The notes under the pieces: generated by a model | Database searches by the model: none | Seen by the model: only the letters and a program-made list of their open reading frames with translations | Told to the model about the DNA's origin: nothing | Assembly (NCBI RefSeq): GCF_023159225.1 | Contig: NC_063171.1 | Coordinates: forward strand, 36,921,378 to 36,985,377 | Reading direction: 5' to 3' | DNA from: Perognathus longimembris pacificus | Taxonomy: Eukaryota > Chordata > Mammalia > Rodentia > Heteromyidae | DNA: 64,000 nt | Translations under genes and position numbers: made by a program | Part shown: positions 24,528 through 34,480 of the stretch, piece by piece | How positions within the stretch are numbered: position 1 is the stretch's first letter | How the letters are laid out: each line of letters opens with the position of its first letter

Positions 24528-24715
24528 TAAGATACTTTGGTCACACAGACCTGATTTGAGTTGCAGTTCTACCATTAGTTGGCTATGTGACATAAGAAAA
24601 TTACTTATCCTTTGCAAGTCCTGATTTTCCTCATTAGTAAAGAATATTTATATTACAAAGAATTTAGCACAATGCCTAGCACATTGCAAGTAAGTCCTCA
24701 ATAAACTTAGCTGTT
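24528..24715 (+). repeat. MIR remnant
   Basis: A good sense MIR match: 'gttgcagttctaccattagt', 'ttacttatcctttgcaagtc', 'cacaatgcctagcacattgc', 'aagtcctcaataaac'. Confidence 0.7.
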
Positions 24716-24833
24716 CTGAATTATCACCAATTATTTGAATGGTGATGTGTTGCCACTGCATATATAAATGGTTAATATACTGCAAAAATGGTTAGAAGTA
24801 ATTATTGATCCAAGGCATATTAAGTAATATAAA

Positions 24834-25066
24834 GGCTAGGTGCTAGTGGCTCATGCCTGTAATCCTAGCTACTCAGGAGGCTGAGATCAGAGGACTGTGG
24901 TTCACAGACAGCCCAGGCAGGAAAGTCTATGAGACTCTTATCTCCAATTAATGAGGAAAATGCTGTGAGTGGAAGTGTGGCTCAAGTGGTAAAGAGCCAG
25001 CCTTGAGCAAAAAGCCAGGTAATAGTGAAAGACCCTGAGTTCAAACTCCAGTACTGAAACACACAC
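24834..25066 (+). mobile_element. SINE-B copy
   Basis: Sense copy with 'gtggctcatgcctgtaatcc', 'gagactcttatctccaatta' and 'ctgagttcaaactccagtac'. It ends in a CA-rich tail. Confidence 0.87.
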
Positions 25067-25985
25067 AACTTTCTCACTGGAAGGATTAGGAATAGGATCT
25101 AAAATAAAGTATCAAACTCAACAATGCAACAGTGACCACAGAAAGGAAACTGGAGTTCTTGGTGGGAAAGTCATGGGAGTAAGGTTAAGAATAGTCCTTG
25201 ACACAGATAAAGGATATCTGAAAGCTAGAAGACTAGGGAGTTGAGCACATTCAAAGGATACCACTTAAAGTATTCTGGTAGGAAGCCTACCCAACTGGCT
25301 TCTCTAAGTCTGGTACTGTGTAGGCACTGAAGTACAGAAAGGAACAAGATAATCTCTCTTCTCAAGGAAATTTAGTGTACTGATGGAAAAACTAGAAGAA
25401 ACAAAAAAGCCAGTAATTGCTAAGCAATCCTATAATAAAAGGATGACCAGGGTGTTTTGGGGTTCTGGGATGACAGGCACTGGGCAGGATTTTTATGTAG
25501 CTGGGCAGTCTTTTACTTGATTCTCTGGAACATACAGGGGCTAAGTCTTTCCATCTACCCTAAGATAGTAGAAGGCACTGGCATGTTGAGAGAGGGGGTT
25601 GAGGGCTGGAGTTTCTGGGAGTTCACACTTCAGCTGTGGTCTGTAGAGTTTTTAGGGGATGTTTGCGAGGGTAACTGGGAAAGTAGCCTTGCTGGAGGAA
25701 TATTAAACACACGGGTACTGAGCCTTCCCATCCCCAGGCTTGCTGGATGGAATTCAAGCTGCCCATTTAAAACCGATTTTCATATAAACATCTATTAATT
25801 TTGAAAATACAAGAATACCCCAAATTCCGCAGGGGCCACACACCATCTGGGCCTCCTTGAACCCATCCTAACCCGACCCATGGGAGCACAAGCCCCCTGT
25901 GAATACCGAACAGCTTAGGGTAAAGCCTGAAAAACGATTTTGAGAGTTCATTTTCTTTTTAACGTGTATATTTTTTCCCCCAACT
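25067..25985. other. Intergenic sequence before the PIGM promoter
   Basis: An antisense L2-like stretch is plausible at about 25290-25440 ('gtaggcactgaagtacagaa', then 'ctctcttctcaaggaaattt'). From about 25840 the GC content rises toward the CpG island. No gene is recognised. Confidence 0.4.
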
Positions 25986-25989
25986 CAGC

Positions 25990-26416
25990 CCTGAGGGATG
26001 TAGCTAGCAGCTTACGGCCTACTGGTGTCAAGGGTCGATCTCGGCCAACGGGCGCTTCGGGGGGCAGAGGACGACGGGGGTCACTCACAGAAAACAAAAC
26101 ATTCCGCTCCACAAACCCTCAGCCGGCGCGGGCTTTCACAACACCCGGATGCAGCGCGTCATTCACAGGACGGAAGTCCCACCTCTTCCAGAGACGGCCA
26201 ATCAAGAAGTAAGCTATTCTTTCGCACCGGCAACCGAGCAGTGACTGACGACCGGAAGTAGCGCGAGGGTGGGTGGGTCTTCATACCGGAAGTTATTGTA
26301 CTACCGCTGTTTCTGTTGGCGCCTCGGCTGGGTAGGAGATGTCCGGGTCTCCGGAGGCTTGGCGGCTGATGTGAGGGTGAAGAGATAAAAGAGTGCAGTG
26401 GTCCCGCAGTCGGATG
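25990..26416 (+). promoter_or_regulatory. PIGM: CpG-rich TATA-less promoter and leader of PIGM
   Basis: CpG density is far above the rest of the window and continues into the coding region. No TATA box is seen. Three ETS-type sites are present (cggaagt 26171-26177; accggaagta 26251-26260; ccggaagt 26286-26293), plus a CCAAT box at 26198-26202 and a gggtgggtggg run at 26268-26278. This is typical of a housekeeping promoter. The transcription start is probably near 26290-26330; it is not marked by any single element. Confidence 0.75.
26339..26374 (+). CDS. Upstream ORF of 11 codons in the PIGM leader
   Basis: ATG at 26339 opens a frame encoding MSGSPEAWRLM that stops at TGA 26372-26374. A second in-frame ATG lies directly before that stop, making a start-stop pair (ATG TGA at 26369-26374). 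It is in the same frame as PIGM and ends 42 bases before the PIGM ATG. It matters only if transcription starts upstream of 26339. Its role would be to lower or regulate PIGM translation; this is an inference. Confidence 0.4.
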   Translation: MSGSPEAWRLM

Positions 26417-27679
26417 ATGGACTCCACCAAGCACTGGGGAGAATGGTTCCTGAACCTGAGGGTGCCCCCCTCAGGGGTGTTCGGCGTGGCCTTCCTGGCC
26501 CGGATTGCCCTGGTTTTCTACGGGGTCTTCCAGGACCGGGCCCTGCTGGTGAGGTACACGGACATCGACTACCACGTGTTCACGGACGCCGCGCGCTTCG
26601 TCACGGAAGGACGCTCCCCGTACCTGCGGGCCACTTATCGCTACACGCCGCTGCTGAGCTGGCTCCTCACTCCCAACGTCTACCTCAGCGAACTCTTCGG
26701 GAAGTTTCTCTTCATCAGCTGCGATCTCCTCAGCGCCTTCCTCCAGTACCGCCTGCTGCTTTTGAAGGGGCTGGGACGTCGCCAGGCTTGTGGCTACTGC
26801 GTCTTTTGGCTTCTTAATCCCCTCCCCATGGCGGTGTCCAGCCGAGGCAACGCGGACTCCATCGTCGCCTCCCTGGTGCTTTCGGCCCTGTATCTGATCG
26901 AGAGGCGATTCATCGCGTGGGCCGCTCTCTTCTATGGCTTAGCGGTGCATATGAAGATGTATCCCGTGACCTATGTTCTTCCCATCGCTCTCCACTTGCT
27001 TCCAGAACGCTACGGTGACCATCGATTCCGCTATTCTTTCCAGGCCCGGCTGTATGACTTCCTGAAGAGGCTGTGTAATCGGGCTCTGCTGATCTTCCTG
27101 ACAGTGTCTTCCTTCACCTTTTTTGTCCTGACCTTTGGTTTTTACCACAAATATGGCTGGGAATTTTTGGAGCATACCTACCTTTATCACCTGACGAGGC
27201 GGGATATCCGTCATAACTTTTCCCCGTACTTCTATATGCTGTATTTGACTGCAGAGAGCAAGTGGAGTTTTACCCTGGGAGTTGCTGCCTTCCTGCCCCA
27301 GTTCATCTTGCTTTCAGCGGTGTCTTTCGCATATTACAGAGACCTTGTGTTTTGTACTTTCCTTCACACGTCCATTTTTGTGACCTTTAACAAAGTCTGC
27401 ACCTCCCAGTACTTCCTTTGGTACCTCAGCCTTCTGCCACTAGTGATGCCACTAGTGAGAATGCCTTGGAAAAGAGCTGTCCTCCTCCTACTGTTGTGGT
27501 TTATAGGGCAAGCCCTGTGGCTGACCCCTGCATATATTCTTGAGTTTCAAGGACAGAACACCTTTCTGTTTATTTGGTTAGCTGGTTTGTTCTTCCTTCT
27601 TATTAACTGTTCCATCCTGATTCAAATAATTGCTCATTATAAGGAGGGACCTCTGGTAGAAAGAATCAAATATGACTAA
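26417..27679 (+). CDS. PIGM: GPI mannosyltransferase 1 (PIG-M)
   Basis: The protein is 420 residues; human PIG-M has 423. It adds the first mannose, from dolichol-phosphate-mannose, to glucosaminyl-phosphatidylinositol on the lumenal side of the ER, acting with PIGX (GT50 family, multi-pass membrane protein). Visible features: hydrophobic segment about 20-38; the catalytic DXD motif D-I-D at 49-51 in the first lumenal loop; conserved RYTPLL near 75; SRGNADS at 142-148; many further membrane segments; and the C-terminus ERIKYD. The frame can be extended upstream with a GTG at 26393, but the second of two adjacent ATGs (26414, 26417) gives the family N-terminus (M-D-S-T-K-H-W) and has A at -3 and G at +4. 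The gene is intronless, as in other mammals. No damage is seen. Confidence 0.97.
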   Translation: MDSTKHWGEWFLNLRVPPSGVFGVAFLARIALVFYGVFQDRALLVRYTDIDYHVFTDAARFVTEGRSPYLRATYRYTPLLSWLLTPNVYLSELFGKFLFISCDLLSAFLQYRLLLLKGLGRRQACGYCVFWLLNPLPMAVSSRGNADSIVASLVLSALYLIERRFIAWAALFYGLAVHMKMYPVTYVLPIALHLLPERYGDHRFRYSFQARLYDFLKRLCNRALLIFLTVSSFTFFVLTFGFYHKYGWEFLEHTYLYHLTRRDIRHNFSPYFYMLYLTAESKWSFTLGVAAFLPQFILLSAVSFAYYRDLVFCTFLHTSIFVTFNKVCTSQYFLWYLSLLPLVMPLVRMPWKRAVLLLLLWFIGQALWLTPAYILEFQGQNTFLFIWLAGLFFLLINCSILIQIIAHYKEGPLVERIKYD

Positions 27680-27835
27680 TGTATGTTCTGGATCTTCTGT
27701 CACTTCTTGTACATCCAGATTGTTCTGTATGGACCAGAAAAGAACTTTGGGAACTTTTTTCCCCTGAACGCTAAGCACTCCAGGGAAAATTCCCTGTTCC
27801 AACTGAAAATAAAACCAGTGTTTGCCTTATACATA
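27680..27835 (+). other. PIGM: PIGM 3' UTR, proximal form
   Basis: The stretch runs from the TAA stop (27677-27679) to just past the AATAAA at 27808-27813, which is followed by the GT-rich 'gtgtttgcc'. Longer forms using AATAAA at 28991 or later are possible, since PIGM mRNAs of other mammals can have long 3' UTRs. Confidence 0.6.
27808..27813 (+). promoter_or_regulatory. PIGM: PIGM polyadenylation signal
   Basis: AATAAA lies 129 bases after the stop codon with a GT-rich element 5-15 bases downstream. This is the strongest proximal signal. Confidence 0.65.
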
Positions 27836-28505
27836 AAGGGGACCTAATAATTTAGGTCCACCTTTTAGAAAGTCTTAGGAGTCATTTACTTGGGATATGA
27901 TGGGAGGTAAAGATTACTTGTTTGAAAATGGAAAGGCTGATGAAACCATCAGATGCTGAGAGACTCTTGTAGAACAGATGAGTAAAAGTTAAGAGACAAG
28001 TTCTAAGCCAGTATTTGTTCCACTTACACTATGCCAATGTTTTAAGCTATGCCTTATCTTCAGCCCACCACTTTTTAATGTTTTCTTGACAACTGTGAAC
28101 ATTCACAAAGTTTTCCTAAAGTACAACTTTTTAAGACATAAGGTATTGAAGAATACTATCGTAGTTGGGAAAATTTTGTATTAAATGCAGAGGCTTAGAA
28201 GATAAATAATCCAAAGATCTTAAGTTGTAATTATGGTTCATATATTAGTTTTGTACTCTACTTTTTCAGCACTTAGTCCCAGTGTTATTAGACTACCATT
28301 TGGTTTTTTATTAAAAAGGATTAAATGTCATTTCATCTTTAGATTTGAGTCATTACATTTTTTAAGTTTTTGTTCTTCATGTTTGAGTCAAACACACAAA
28401 CATCACATTCATATCCCTTTAGTTTTAAGTCATGTGATTACTTGAATGTTTTTCTTCCAAAGTTGAGTTAATCAAATATTGTCTACTTTGTAAAAATACA
28501 AGAAT
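27836..28505. other. Unassigned sequence after PIGM
   Basis: AT-rich, with no gene or named repeat recognised. It could be transcribed as an extended PIGM 3' UTR. Confidence 0.4.
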
Positions 28506-28570
28506 TCAGCCAGTTGGCAGTGCCTCACACCTGTAATCCTAACTACTCTCCCATTCAAGTTGGGGGCTTA
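28506..28570 (+). mobile_element. SINE-B, 5' fragment
   Basis: Only the 7SL-like start remains ('cacctgtaatcctaactact'). Confidence 0.55.
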
Positions 28571-28612
28571 ACTTTCCAAAGTGCAGTAGCAATAAACAAG
28601 TATGATTTTGTG

Positions 28613-28650
28613 ATATATATATATACATATATATATATACATATATATAT
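28613..28650. repeat. (TA)n/(TACA) simple repeat
   Basis: Alternating TA with two interspersed 'ac' steps, directly before an antisense SINE-A. Confidence 0.9.
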
Positions 28651-28844
28651 TTTTTGCCAATCCTGGGGCGTGGACTCAGGGCCTGAGCACTGTCCCTGGT
28701 TTCTTTTTGCTCAAGGCTAGCACTCTAGCTCTTGAGCCACAGCACCACTTCTTGCTTTTTCTAAATATGTGGTGCTGGGGAATTGAACCCAGGGCTTCAT
28801 GTATGTGAGGCAAGCACTCTACCACTATGCCATATTCTCAGCCC
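28651..28844 (-). mobile_element. SINE-A copy
   Basis: Complete antisense copy from 'gccaatcctggggcgtggac' to 'ccatattctcagcccc'. Confidence 0.9.
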
Positions 28845-29069
28845 CATGATCATTATATTAAAATGATAATTTAGCAGATTGTTTCTTTTCAGTCAAAACC
28901 AAAACAAAAAACAAGCTTCTAGAAACCAAACACTATAGTAGTGTCTTTTTTTTTTTTTTAAGCCAATTCAGGCCTAGAAAAACCTTGGAGAATAAAATGC
29001 CAATAGGTTAGTCATAATTAAGAATTCTATAACTGGTAGCATTTCTTTTTGGATACGTTTTGAGACATT

Positions 29070-29142
29070 GAGCAAAAGGAGCTCAGGGATAGCAAACAGG
29101 CCCAGAGTTCAAGCCCCAGGACTGGCAAAAAAAAAAAAAAGA
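29070..29142 (+). mobile_element. SINE-A/B right module fragment
   Basis: It starts at 'tgagcaaaaggagctcaggg' and ends 'caagccccaggactggc' plus a 14-base A-run. The 5' half is missing. Confidence 0.8.
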
Positions 29143-29147
29143 CTTTA

Positions 29148-29312
29148 CGAGATATATGCTGATATATATGGTGAAGTTCAATGTCTTCAGCCTCATGTAC
29201 TTAAGAAAAAATATAAATAAAGAGCATCTATAAAGCAAGTATAGCAAAATGGTAACGAATTTAGATGATAGTTATATGAATGTTTAAAACTTCATAGTAA
29301 AGCACAGGAGAG
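29148..29312 (-). repeat. Arm 1 of a long inverted repeat
   Basis: The segment reads as the reverse complement of 30020-30190 with small gaps: for example 'ggtgaagttcaatgtcttca' here against 'tgaagacattgaacttcacc' there. By eye about 80-85 percent of positions agree. Both arms resemble an old interspersed family (L1 3' UTR-like). Confidence 0.7.
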
Positions 29313-29497
29313 AAGGAGACAAAAGAAGAAGAAAATAGGTGGCTTTTTATGTGCTGCTATTTGGGGGAAAATAGTAGCCAGTTGCTGAAGATATGACTTT
29401 CTTATAACATGTCTCATATCCCTTATTAGATCTTATCTTAACAGCTCTTTATATATGATCAACTAGTGCTCTTCTTACTATTGCTTTCTTACCTGTT

Positions 29498-29510
<13 letters not shown>

Positions 29511-29537
<27 letters not shown>
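29511..29537. repeat. (TA)n microsatellite
   Basis: TA dinucleotides after an A-run of ten, directly before a SINE-B. Confidence 0.92.
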
Positions 29538-29539
<2 letters not shown>

Positions 29540-29540
<1 letters not shown>

Positions 29541-29768
29541 AGCTGAGTGCTGGAGGCTTGTGCCTGTAATCTTAAATACTCAGGAGGCTGACATCTGAGG
29601 ATCAAGGTTCCAAACAAGCCTGTGCAGGAAAGTCCATGAGACTCATCTATTAGCTACCAAAAAGCTGGAAGTGGAGCTGTGGCTTAAGAGGTAGAGTGCT
29701 AGATTTGCACAAAAATGCTCAGGGACAGTGCCCAGGTCCCGAGTTAAAACTCCAGGATCAGCAAAATA
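29540..29768 (+). mobile_element. SINE-B copy
   Basis: Sense copy with 'gcttgtgcctgtaatcttaa', 'caggaaagtccatgagactc' and 'gctcagggacagtgcccagg'. It lies between the two arms of the inverted repeat. Confidence 0.85.
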
Positions 29769-30019
29769 ATTTGTTTCTCAGCCATAGATTTTAGTTACTA
29801 ACTTCTCACTACCTGGGTATCTATAACTGGTATATTTCACAGGTTGTATAGAACTTGTTCTTTAGTTGATTAATTTATGGCTGGGTATTGTTTCTCTAAC
29901 ACCAGCTGGTTTTTGTTTTTGTTTTTTTTCATCATGTCTCACCCTCTAACCACCTGTAGTGAATTCTAAATGGAAAAGAAAAACATGAGAATTTTCAACT
30001 GAATTCATTCTCCTGTCCC

Positions 30020-30190
30020 CCTCTCCCCTGTTCTTTACTATGAAGTGTTTTAAACATTCATGTAACTACCTAAATTCAATAGTTACCATTTTGCTATATC
30101 TGCCTTATAGATCCTCTTATGTAAATTTTTTCTGAAGCACATGAAGCTGAAGACATTGAACTTCACCAAATATATCAGCATACATCTCTT
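30020..30190 (+). repeat. Arm 2 of a long inverted repeat
   Basis: It contains 'tttactatgaagtgttttaa', 'agttaccattttgctatat' and 'gctgaagacattgaacttca', each with its reverse complement in 29148-29312. The arms are about 710 bases apart. Confidence 0.7.
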
Positions 30191-30374
30191 AAAAAGCTTT
30201 TTTTTCTGAACAGATTTCCTTTATTTAAACTTTTTTACAAAATGAAACAAGAGGCTCATTTGCTTCAGTTATTTGAAATGTCAGATTTTCATAACATATC
30301 TTATTTTTGTTATCATCCAGTTGGATTTAACAAATTTAACAGTTCAAATTTCTTTAAAAAGCTTTTTTAAAAAA

Positions 30375-30446
30375 GTTTTTTGGCTAGTCCTGGGGCTTGA
30401 ACTCTGGACCTGTTTGCTTTCCCTGAGCTCTTTTTGCTCAGGGAAA
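30375..30446 (-). mobile_element. SINE-A fragment ending in a perfect hairpin
   Basis: An antisense SINE start ('ggctagtcctggggcttgaa') breaks off at 'tttttgctca'. The last part forms a perfect 11-bp inverted repeat, tttccctgagc (30418-30428) with gctcagggaaa (30436-30446), around a 7-base loop. Normal copies read ccctggcttctttttgctcaa here, so the stem is specific to this copy. Confidence 0.7.
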
Positions 30447-30484
30447 ATACATGTACATGTACATGTATATATATATAAATACAC
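30447..30484. repeat. Alternating purine-pyrimidine simple repeat
   Basis: Repeats of acatgt followed by (TA)n. Confidence 0.85.
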
Positions 30485-30612
30485 ACATTCTATCCATTTT
30501 TAAATATCTGGAGTATTTTTGTATTTAAAATTAAAGAACAGATAATCTTGGGTGAATATATTTCTTTGAGAGAAAGAGCATAATAGGTAATCCATAATCA
30601 AGTTTAGATTTT

Positions 30613-30762
30613 AGACAGGCATTATGGTAAACATTTTGCAGTCTCAGCACTTACAAAGTTAAGGCTTGAATTTAGACCAGCCTAGGCCACATGGAGAATT
30701 GCAGATCAGCCTTGGCTATACATATACAGCAAGACCTTGTCTCAAAAAAAAAAAAAAAAAGC
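30613..30762 (+). mobile_element. B1-like SINE
   Basis: Sense 7SL-like order: 'gcagtctcagcacttacaaa', 'agaccagcctaggccac', and 'agcaagaccttgtctcaaa' with an A-run of 17. Confidence 0.7.
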
Positions 30763-30814
30763 CTGTTTTTGTTTTTTTTCCAATTTCTTTTTTCTAGTCC
30801 TTAAAACACAGTTG

Positions 30815-31003
30815 AGGACCAGGCATGGTGGTATACACTTGTAATTTCAGACGTGGAGATTGGGAATATCATGATTCAAATCTAGCCTGTACAAAAAACA
30901 AACAAAAAACCTCCCTAGTAAGCTGTGCATGAAGAGACGTCTATAATCCCAGCTATTCAGACATAGGTAGGAGGATTTTATTCTAGGTTGTCTGGACAAA
31001 AGC
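30815..31003 (+). mobile_element. Two diverged B1-like fragments
   Basis: 'ggcatggtggtatacacttg' starts one fragment, which ends in an A-rich run near 30895-30912. A second fragment contains 'gacgtctataatcccagcta' around 30940. Boundaries are approximate. Confidence 0.55.
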
Positions 31004-31019
31004 AAGAGAACCCATTTGA

Positions 31020-31219
31020 TTTTTTTTTTTTTGCCAGTCCTGGGGCTTGCACTCGGCCTGAGCACTGTCCCTGGCTTCTTTTTGCTCAAGGCTAGCAATC
31101 TACCACTTGAGCCACAGCACCATTTCCGGCTTTTTTTTTTTATATATGTGGTGCTGAGGAATCAAACCTAGGGCTTCATGTTTACATGAGCACTTTACCA
31201 CTAGGCCATATTCCCAGCC
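31020..31219 (-). mobile_element. SINE-A copy with target duplication
   Basis: Complete antisense copy. The flanks aagagaacccatttga (31004-31019) and aagagaacctatttga (31221-31236) are a 16-base duplication with one mismatch. Confidence 0.93.
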
Positions 31220-31254
31220 CAAGAGAACCTATTTGAAAAATAACTAAAGCAGAA

Positions 31255-31350
31255 AGGGCTAGGATGTGCAGAGGGGCATGCATGGCTCAAGTGTTAGAGT
31301 GTTTGCCTACCAAACTTGAGGCTAAGTTCAAACTCAAGTAACACACACAC
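31255..31350 (+). mobile_element. ID-like SINE
   Basis: A single tRNA-like unit: 'gcatggctcaagtgttagag', then 'gctaagttcaaactcaagta', then a short CA tail. Confidence 0.6.
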
Positions 31351-31399
31351 AAATTGGAACTAGGGTACTGTATTCATCTTCCATCAAAGTTAAACAAAT

Positions 31400-31555
31400 A
31401 GCCACTTGCTGGTGGCTCATGCCTGTAATCTTAGCTACTCAGAAGGCTGAGATGCAAAGATCAAGGTTTGAAGCCTGCCTGGGCAGTGAAACTTGGCTCC
31501 AACTAACTACCAAAGCTCAGGCTGAGTTCAAGCCCCACAAGGGGCACACACACAA
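31400..31555 (+). mobile_element. SINE-B copy with internal deletion
   Basis: The 7SL-like part is complete ('ggctcatgcctgtaatctta'), but most of the tRNA-like module is missing before 'gagttcaagccccacaagg'. Confidence 0.75.
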
Positions 31556-32639
31556 GTTAAACACTTCTTTTGTGTGCCACCTTTCTGTCTCCATAAGAAA
31601 ACAGGGTGCGGATCCCTATTTTCTATCTGGTAAGTTTTGCAGATAAAAGTTCAAAAATATTTAGGATCTTAATATCCATGTCCCCATGACAATCATTGAC
31701 ACCATCATAACGATGGTCAATTTTTCATGATGAATGGATTTGAGGAGTTTTAATTTTCACAACATTTCCAAGATAGTGTTCTGTATTTTGATTATATAGC
31801 TGAACAAAGACACTTAAAGATTATTTGATTTGCAGATAAGTGACAGATGGAGAATTTGGAGTGAGTCCTTCTGTCGAAAATGACACGTTCTTTCCATTGT
31901 ATTCCGTTTTAGATTTTTTCAGAATACCCAGCCCCAGCAGATGAAGACAGAACTCAGCACTAACACTGGCAAATGTCTTGCTGATCAGTTTGTTCTTCAT
32001 AATATTCTAGGTATTTGCTTAAGGGAGAGTTCTACTGTACCAAGTTCATATAATTCCTAAACTTTTCTCTTTAGTGATTCCAGGCCTTTCATAATCTCTT
32101 CCACATTCAAACCAAATTGCAGACTTCTTTTGTTACTGCAAACTTCATGCTTTTTTCCCTTCATTGTCCTCTTCTGAGAACTTGCTTTACTGAAACACAT
32201 TTTAGCCCAGCTATTTGTAAATCAGGCTGTGAACAGTGTAAGACCACTATTTCCGAAGCTCACTGTTAAATTCCTCTTGCACTATAGTGTAGTACATTTT
32301 ACAGCACACACTTGTATAGTTAAAATTTGTCCTGAAATGATTAAGCATAAGCTCAGTTAGGTTCAAATCCCACTGTGTGGCTTAATCTACATCTTCATAT
32401 CTAGATACATTACTTAACCATCTGTGAAATGGGGTTGATAATATAATCACAGTATTGTTTTGTGCCCAAAGTACTTATGCTGGTGCCAAACGGGCCACTC
32501 TATGTTCTCACACACCTTCAAAGCAGAAACTCCTTTGGGACTTCAGTTAAACCTGTCCATCTCAGTCTAGTGTAAAAATGTACTGAAATTGTATTTATTT
32601 AAAAATGTTTCCCTGTTTCTGTAAACTTTGTTAATATTC

Positions 32640-32642
<3 letters not shown>
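31556..32642. other. Unassigned intergenic sequence
   Basis: AT-rich, with no gene recognised. A weak MIR-like pattern is possible at 32335-32470 ('ggttcaaatcccactgtgtg', then 'ccatctgtgaaatggggttg'). Confidence 0.4.

Positions 32643-32683
<41 letters not shown>
32643..32683. repeat. (TA)n microsatellite
   Basis: About 20 pure TA units, directly before an antisense SINE-B. Confidence 0.96.
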
Positions 32684-32684
<1 letters not shown>

Positions 32685-32685
<1 letters not shown>

Positions 32686-32911
32686 GTGCTAGTACCGGGG
32701 CCTGAACTCACGGCCAGGGCTCTGCCCCTTAGCTTTTTTGCTCAAGGCTGGCACAGTAGCACTTGAGCCACAACTCCCATTGTGGCTTTTTAGTGGTTAA
32801 TTGGAGAACCTCGCAGACTTTTCTGTCTGGGCTGGCTTTGAACTGAGATCCTCACATCTCAGCCTCCTGAATGGCTACGATTACAGACATGAGCCTCCAG
32901 TACCTCGCTTC
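32685..32911 (-). mobile_element. SINE-B copy
   Basis: Antisense: 'cggggcctgaactcacggcc', 'tagcacttgagccacaac', 'tctgggctggctttgaactg', 'tcctgaatggctacgattac'. Confidence 0.85.
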
Positions 32912-33499
32912 CAATTCTTTTAAAAAAATGTCTGATTCAGGCTTCACAGATTGTGTTTGTGTATTCCTGTCATACATTAGCTGACGAAGCAGTGAAAATG
33001 TGGCTTATGCCCCTAAATTACATAGCACTTCCTTTTTCTGTTGTGTTGAGGGGTTATTCAGAGGTTGGTGCTCTGTGGATGGAGCACATGTCTTCTTGCC
33101 TGGGTCAGAAGTATCACACCAGTGCACGCATTTATTCAGCACTGCTCTGGGAGAACCATTCATTGAGTCAAAACAGGCATTCATATTCATTATCCTGAAC
33201 AAAAACCAGACTAAATGGGAACATTTCTAGCTGCTCAGACACTCTGCTAATTGCTATGTCTGCTACATAAAATGAAATGACACTTATAGTGACTATTTAA
33301 AAATAATTTGGAGCACAACTATTTGAAGCACAGTTTATTTCACAAAGGAAATTTTAAACCTTCACTCCCTATTCTTTGGTAATTATTTATAGATCCCAGC
33401 CATGTGTCAAGTCTGATAATAGACAAGTCAGACAAAGCTTATGCCATTGAGGTACCAGTAAAATTAGAAACATATGCCATTAATAAAGTGTTATAAGAC
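32912..33499. other. Unassigned intergenic sequence
   Basis: Short frames are open on both strands near 33000-33200, but they show no recognisable protein. Confidence 0.35.
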
Positions 33500-33665
33500 C
33501 CCATTAAGTTCCACAAAAATACTGTGATTTATGGAGGTATAGGGAATATTATTATCATTTTACAGCTAAGAAACTAGTGACTTTCTAGGGCCAAAGTTTT
33601 GGTTAATAGCAAGACTGAAATAGAACCCAGGGCTTTTGACTTCCAATTCCACTTTATTTTTACAA
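33500..33665 (-). repeat. MIR remnant
   Basis: Antisense MIR: 'attatcattttacagctaag', then 'tagaacccagggcttttgac'. Confidence 0.6.
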
Positions 33666-33835
33666 GTGCTCCATGCTATACGATGAAGGCTGATTATACA
33701 AGAAAAGTTTACTTATTTAGCAAATGTCATTTATTTGTCAAGCAAATGTCATTCAGTTACTTAGTGCAAGGCCATGCATTGTTCTACATTGTACATGCAG
33801 CTATGAGTGAGTCAAAGGATAAATACCAGATTCTG

Positions 33836-34087
33836 CCAGGCACTGGTGAATGAAGACCTGTAATCTTAGCTACTTAGGGGCCTGGGATCTGAGGATCGCA
33901 GCTGGAAGCCACCTGGGCAGAAAACTGTGTGAGACTCTTACCTCTAATTAATCAGCAAAAACCCTGGAAGTGGAGGTGTGGCCCAAGTGGTGAAGTGCTA
34001 ACCTTGAGTGAAAAAGCTAAGGAACAGACAGCACCCAAGCCTTGATTTCAAGCCTCTGTACAGGTCCACATACAAAAAAAAAAAAAA
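33836..34087 (+). mobile_element. SINE-B copy
   Basis: Sense copy with 'ccaggcactggtgaatga', 'tgagactcttacctctaatt' and an A-run at 34074-34087. An old antisense L2-like piece precedes it at about 33750-33835. Confidence 0.82.
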
Positions 34088-34184
34088 CCTTAAAGGATTC
34101 TGAAGATTGTCCTAAAGACAGACAAGTCGTGAGAGTAGAGAGTGATGGCAAGGAGGAGGGGATTGAGTGCTGTTTCAGATAAAG

Positions 34185-34480
34185 TGGTTGGGGAAGGCTT
34201 ATTAGCTTCCTAACATAAAAAAATACCTGAGAAGAGAATTTTTGTTCACAGTTTTGGAGGTGACCCACTGCTCTTCTGGATGAAGCAGCACATCATAACA
34301 GGAGCATATGGCACTCTTTCCTGCCTAGGAATAAAGAAGAGGCTGGGGGTCCCACCGTCCCTTTAAAGACACATCCTCAATGTCCTGAAGAACTCCCACA
34401 TCTTAAAGTACCCACTGCCTTCCAATAATGCCAAGCTGGGGACCCCCAAGCCTAAACCTCCCTTTGAAGAACATTTAAGA
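34185..34480 (-). mobile_element. Old LTR (MaLR/ERVL class) remnant
   Basis: Antisense blocks in family order: 'ttttgttcacagttttggag', 'cagcacatcataacaggagc', 'tttaaagacacatcctcaat'. Subfamily uncertain. Confidence 0.45.

Noticed and set aside
25940..26261. Two overlapping frames in the PIGM CpG island
   Set aside because: GC-rich promoter DNA is poor in stops. Both lie upstream of the probable transcription start and show no similarity.
26393..26416. N-terminal extension of PIGM starting at 26393
   Set aside because: The first codon is GTG, not ATG. The family N-terminus starts at the ATG at 26417, which has the better start context.
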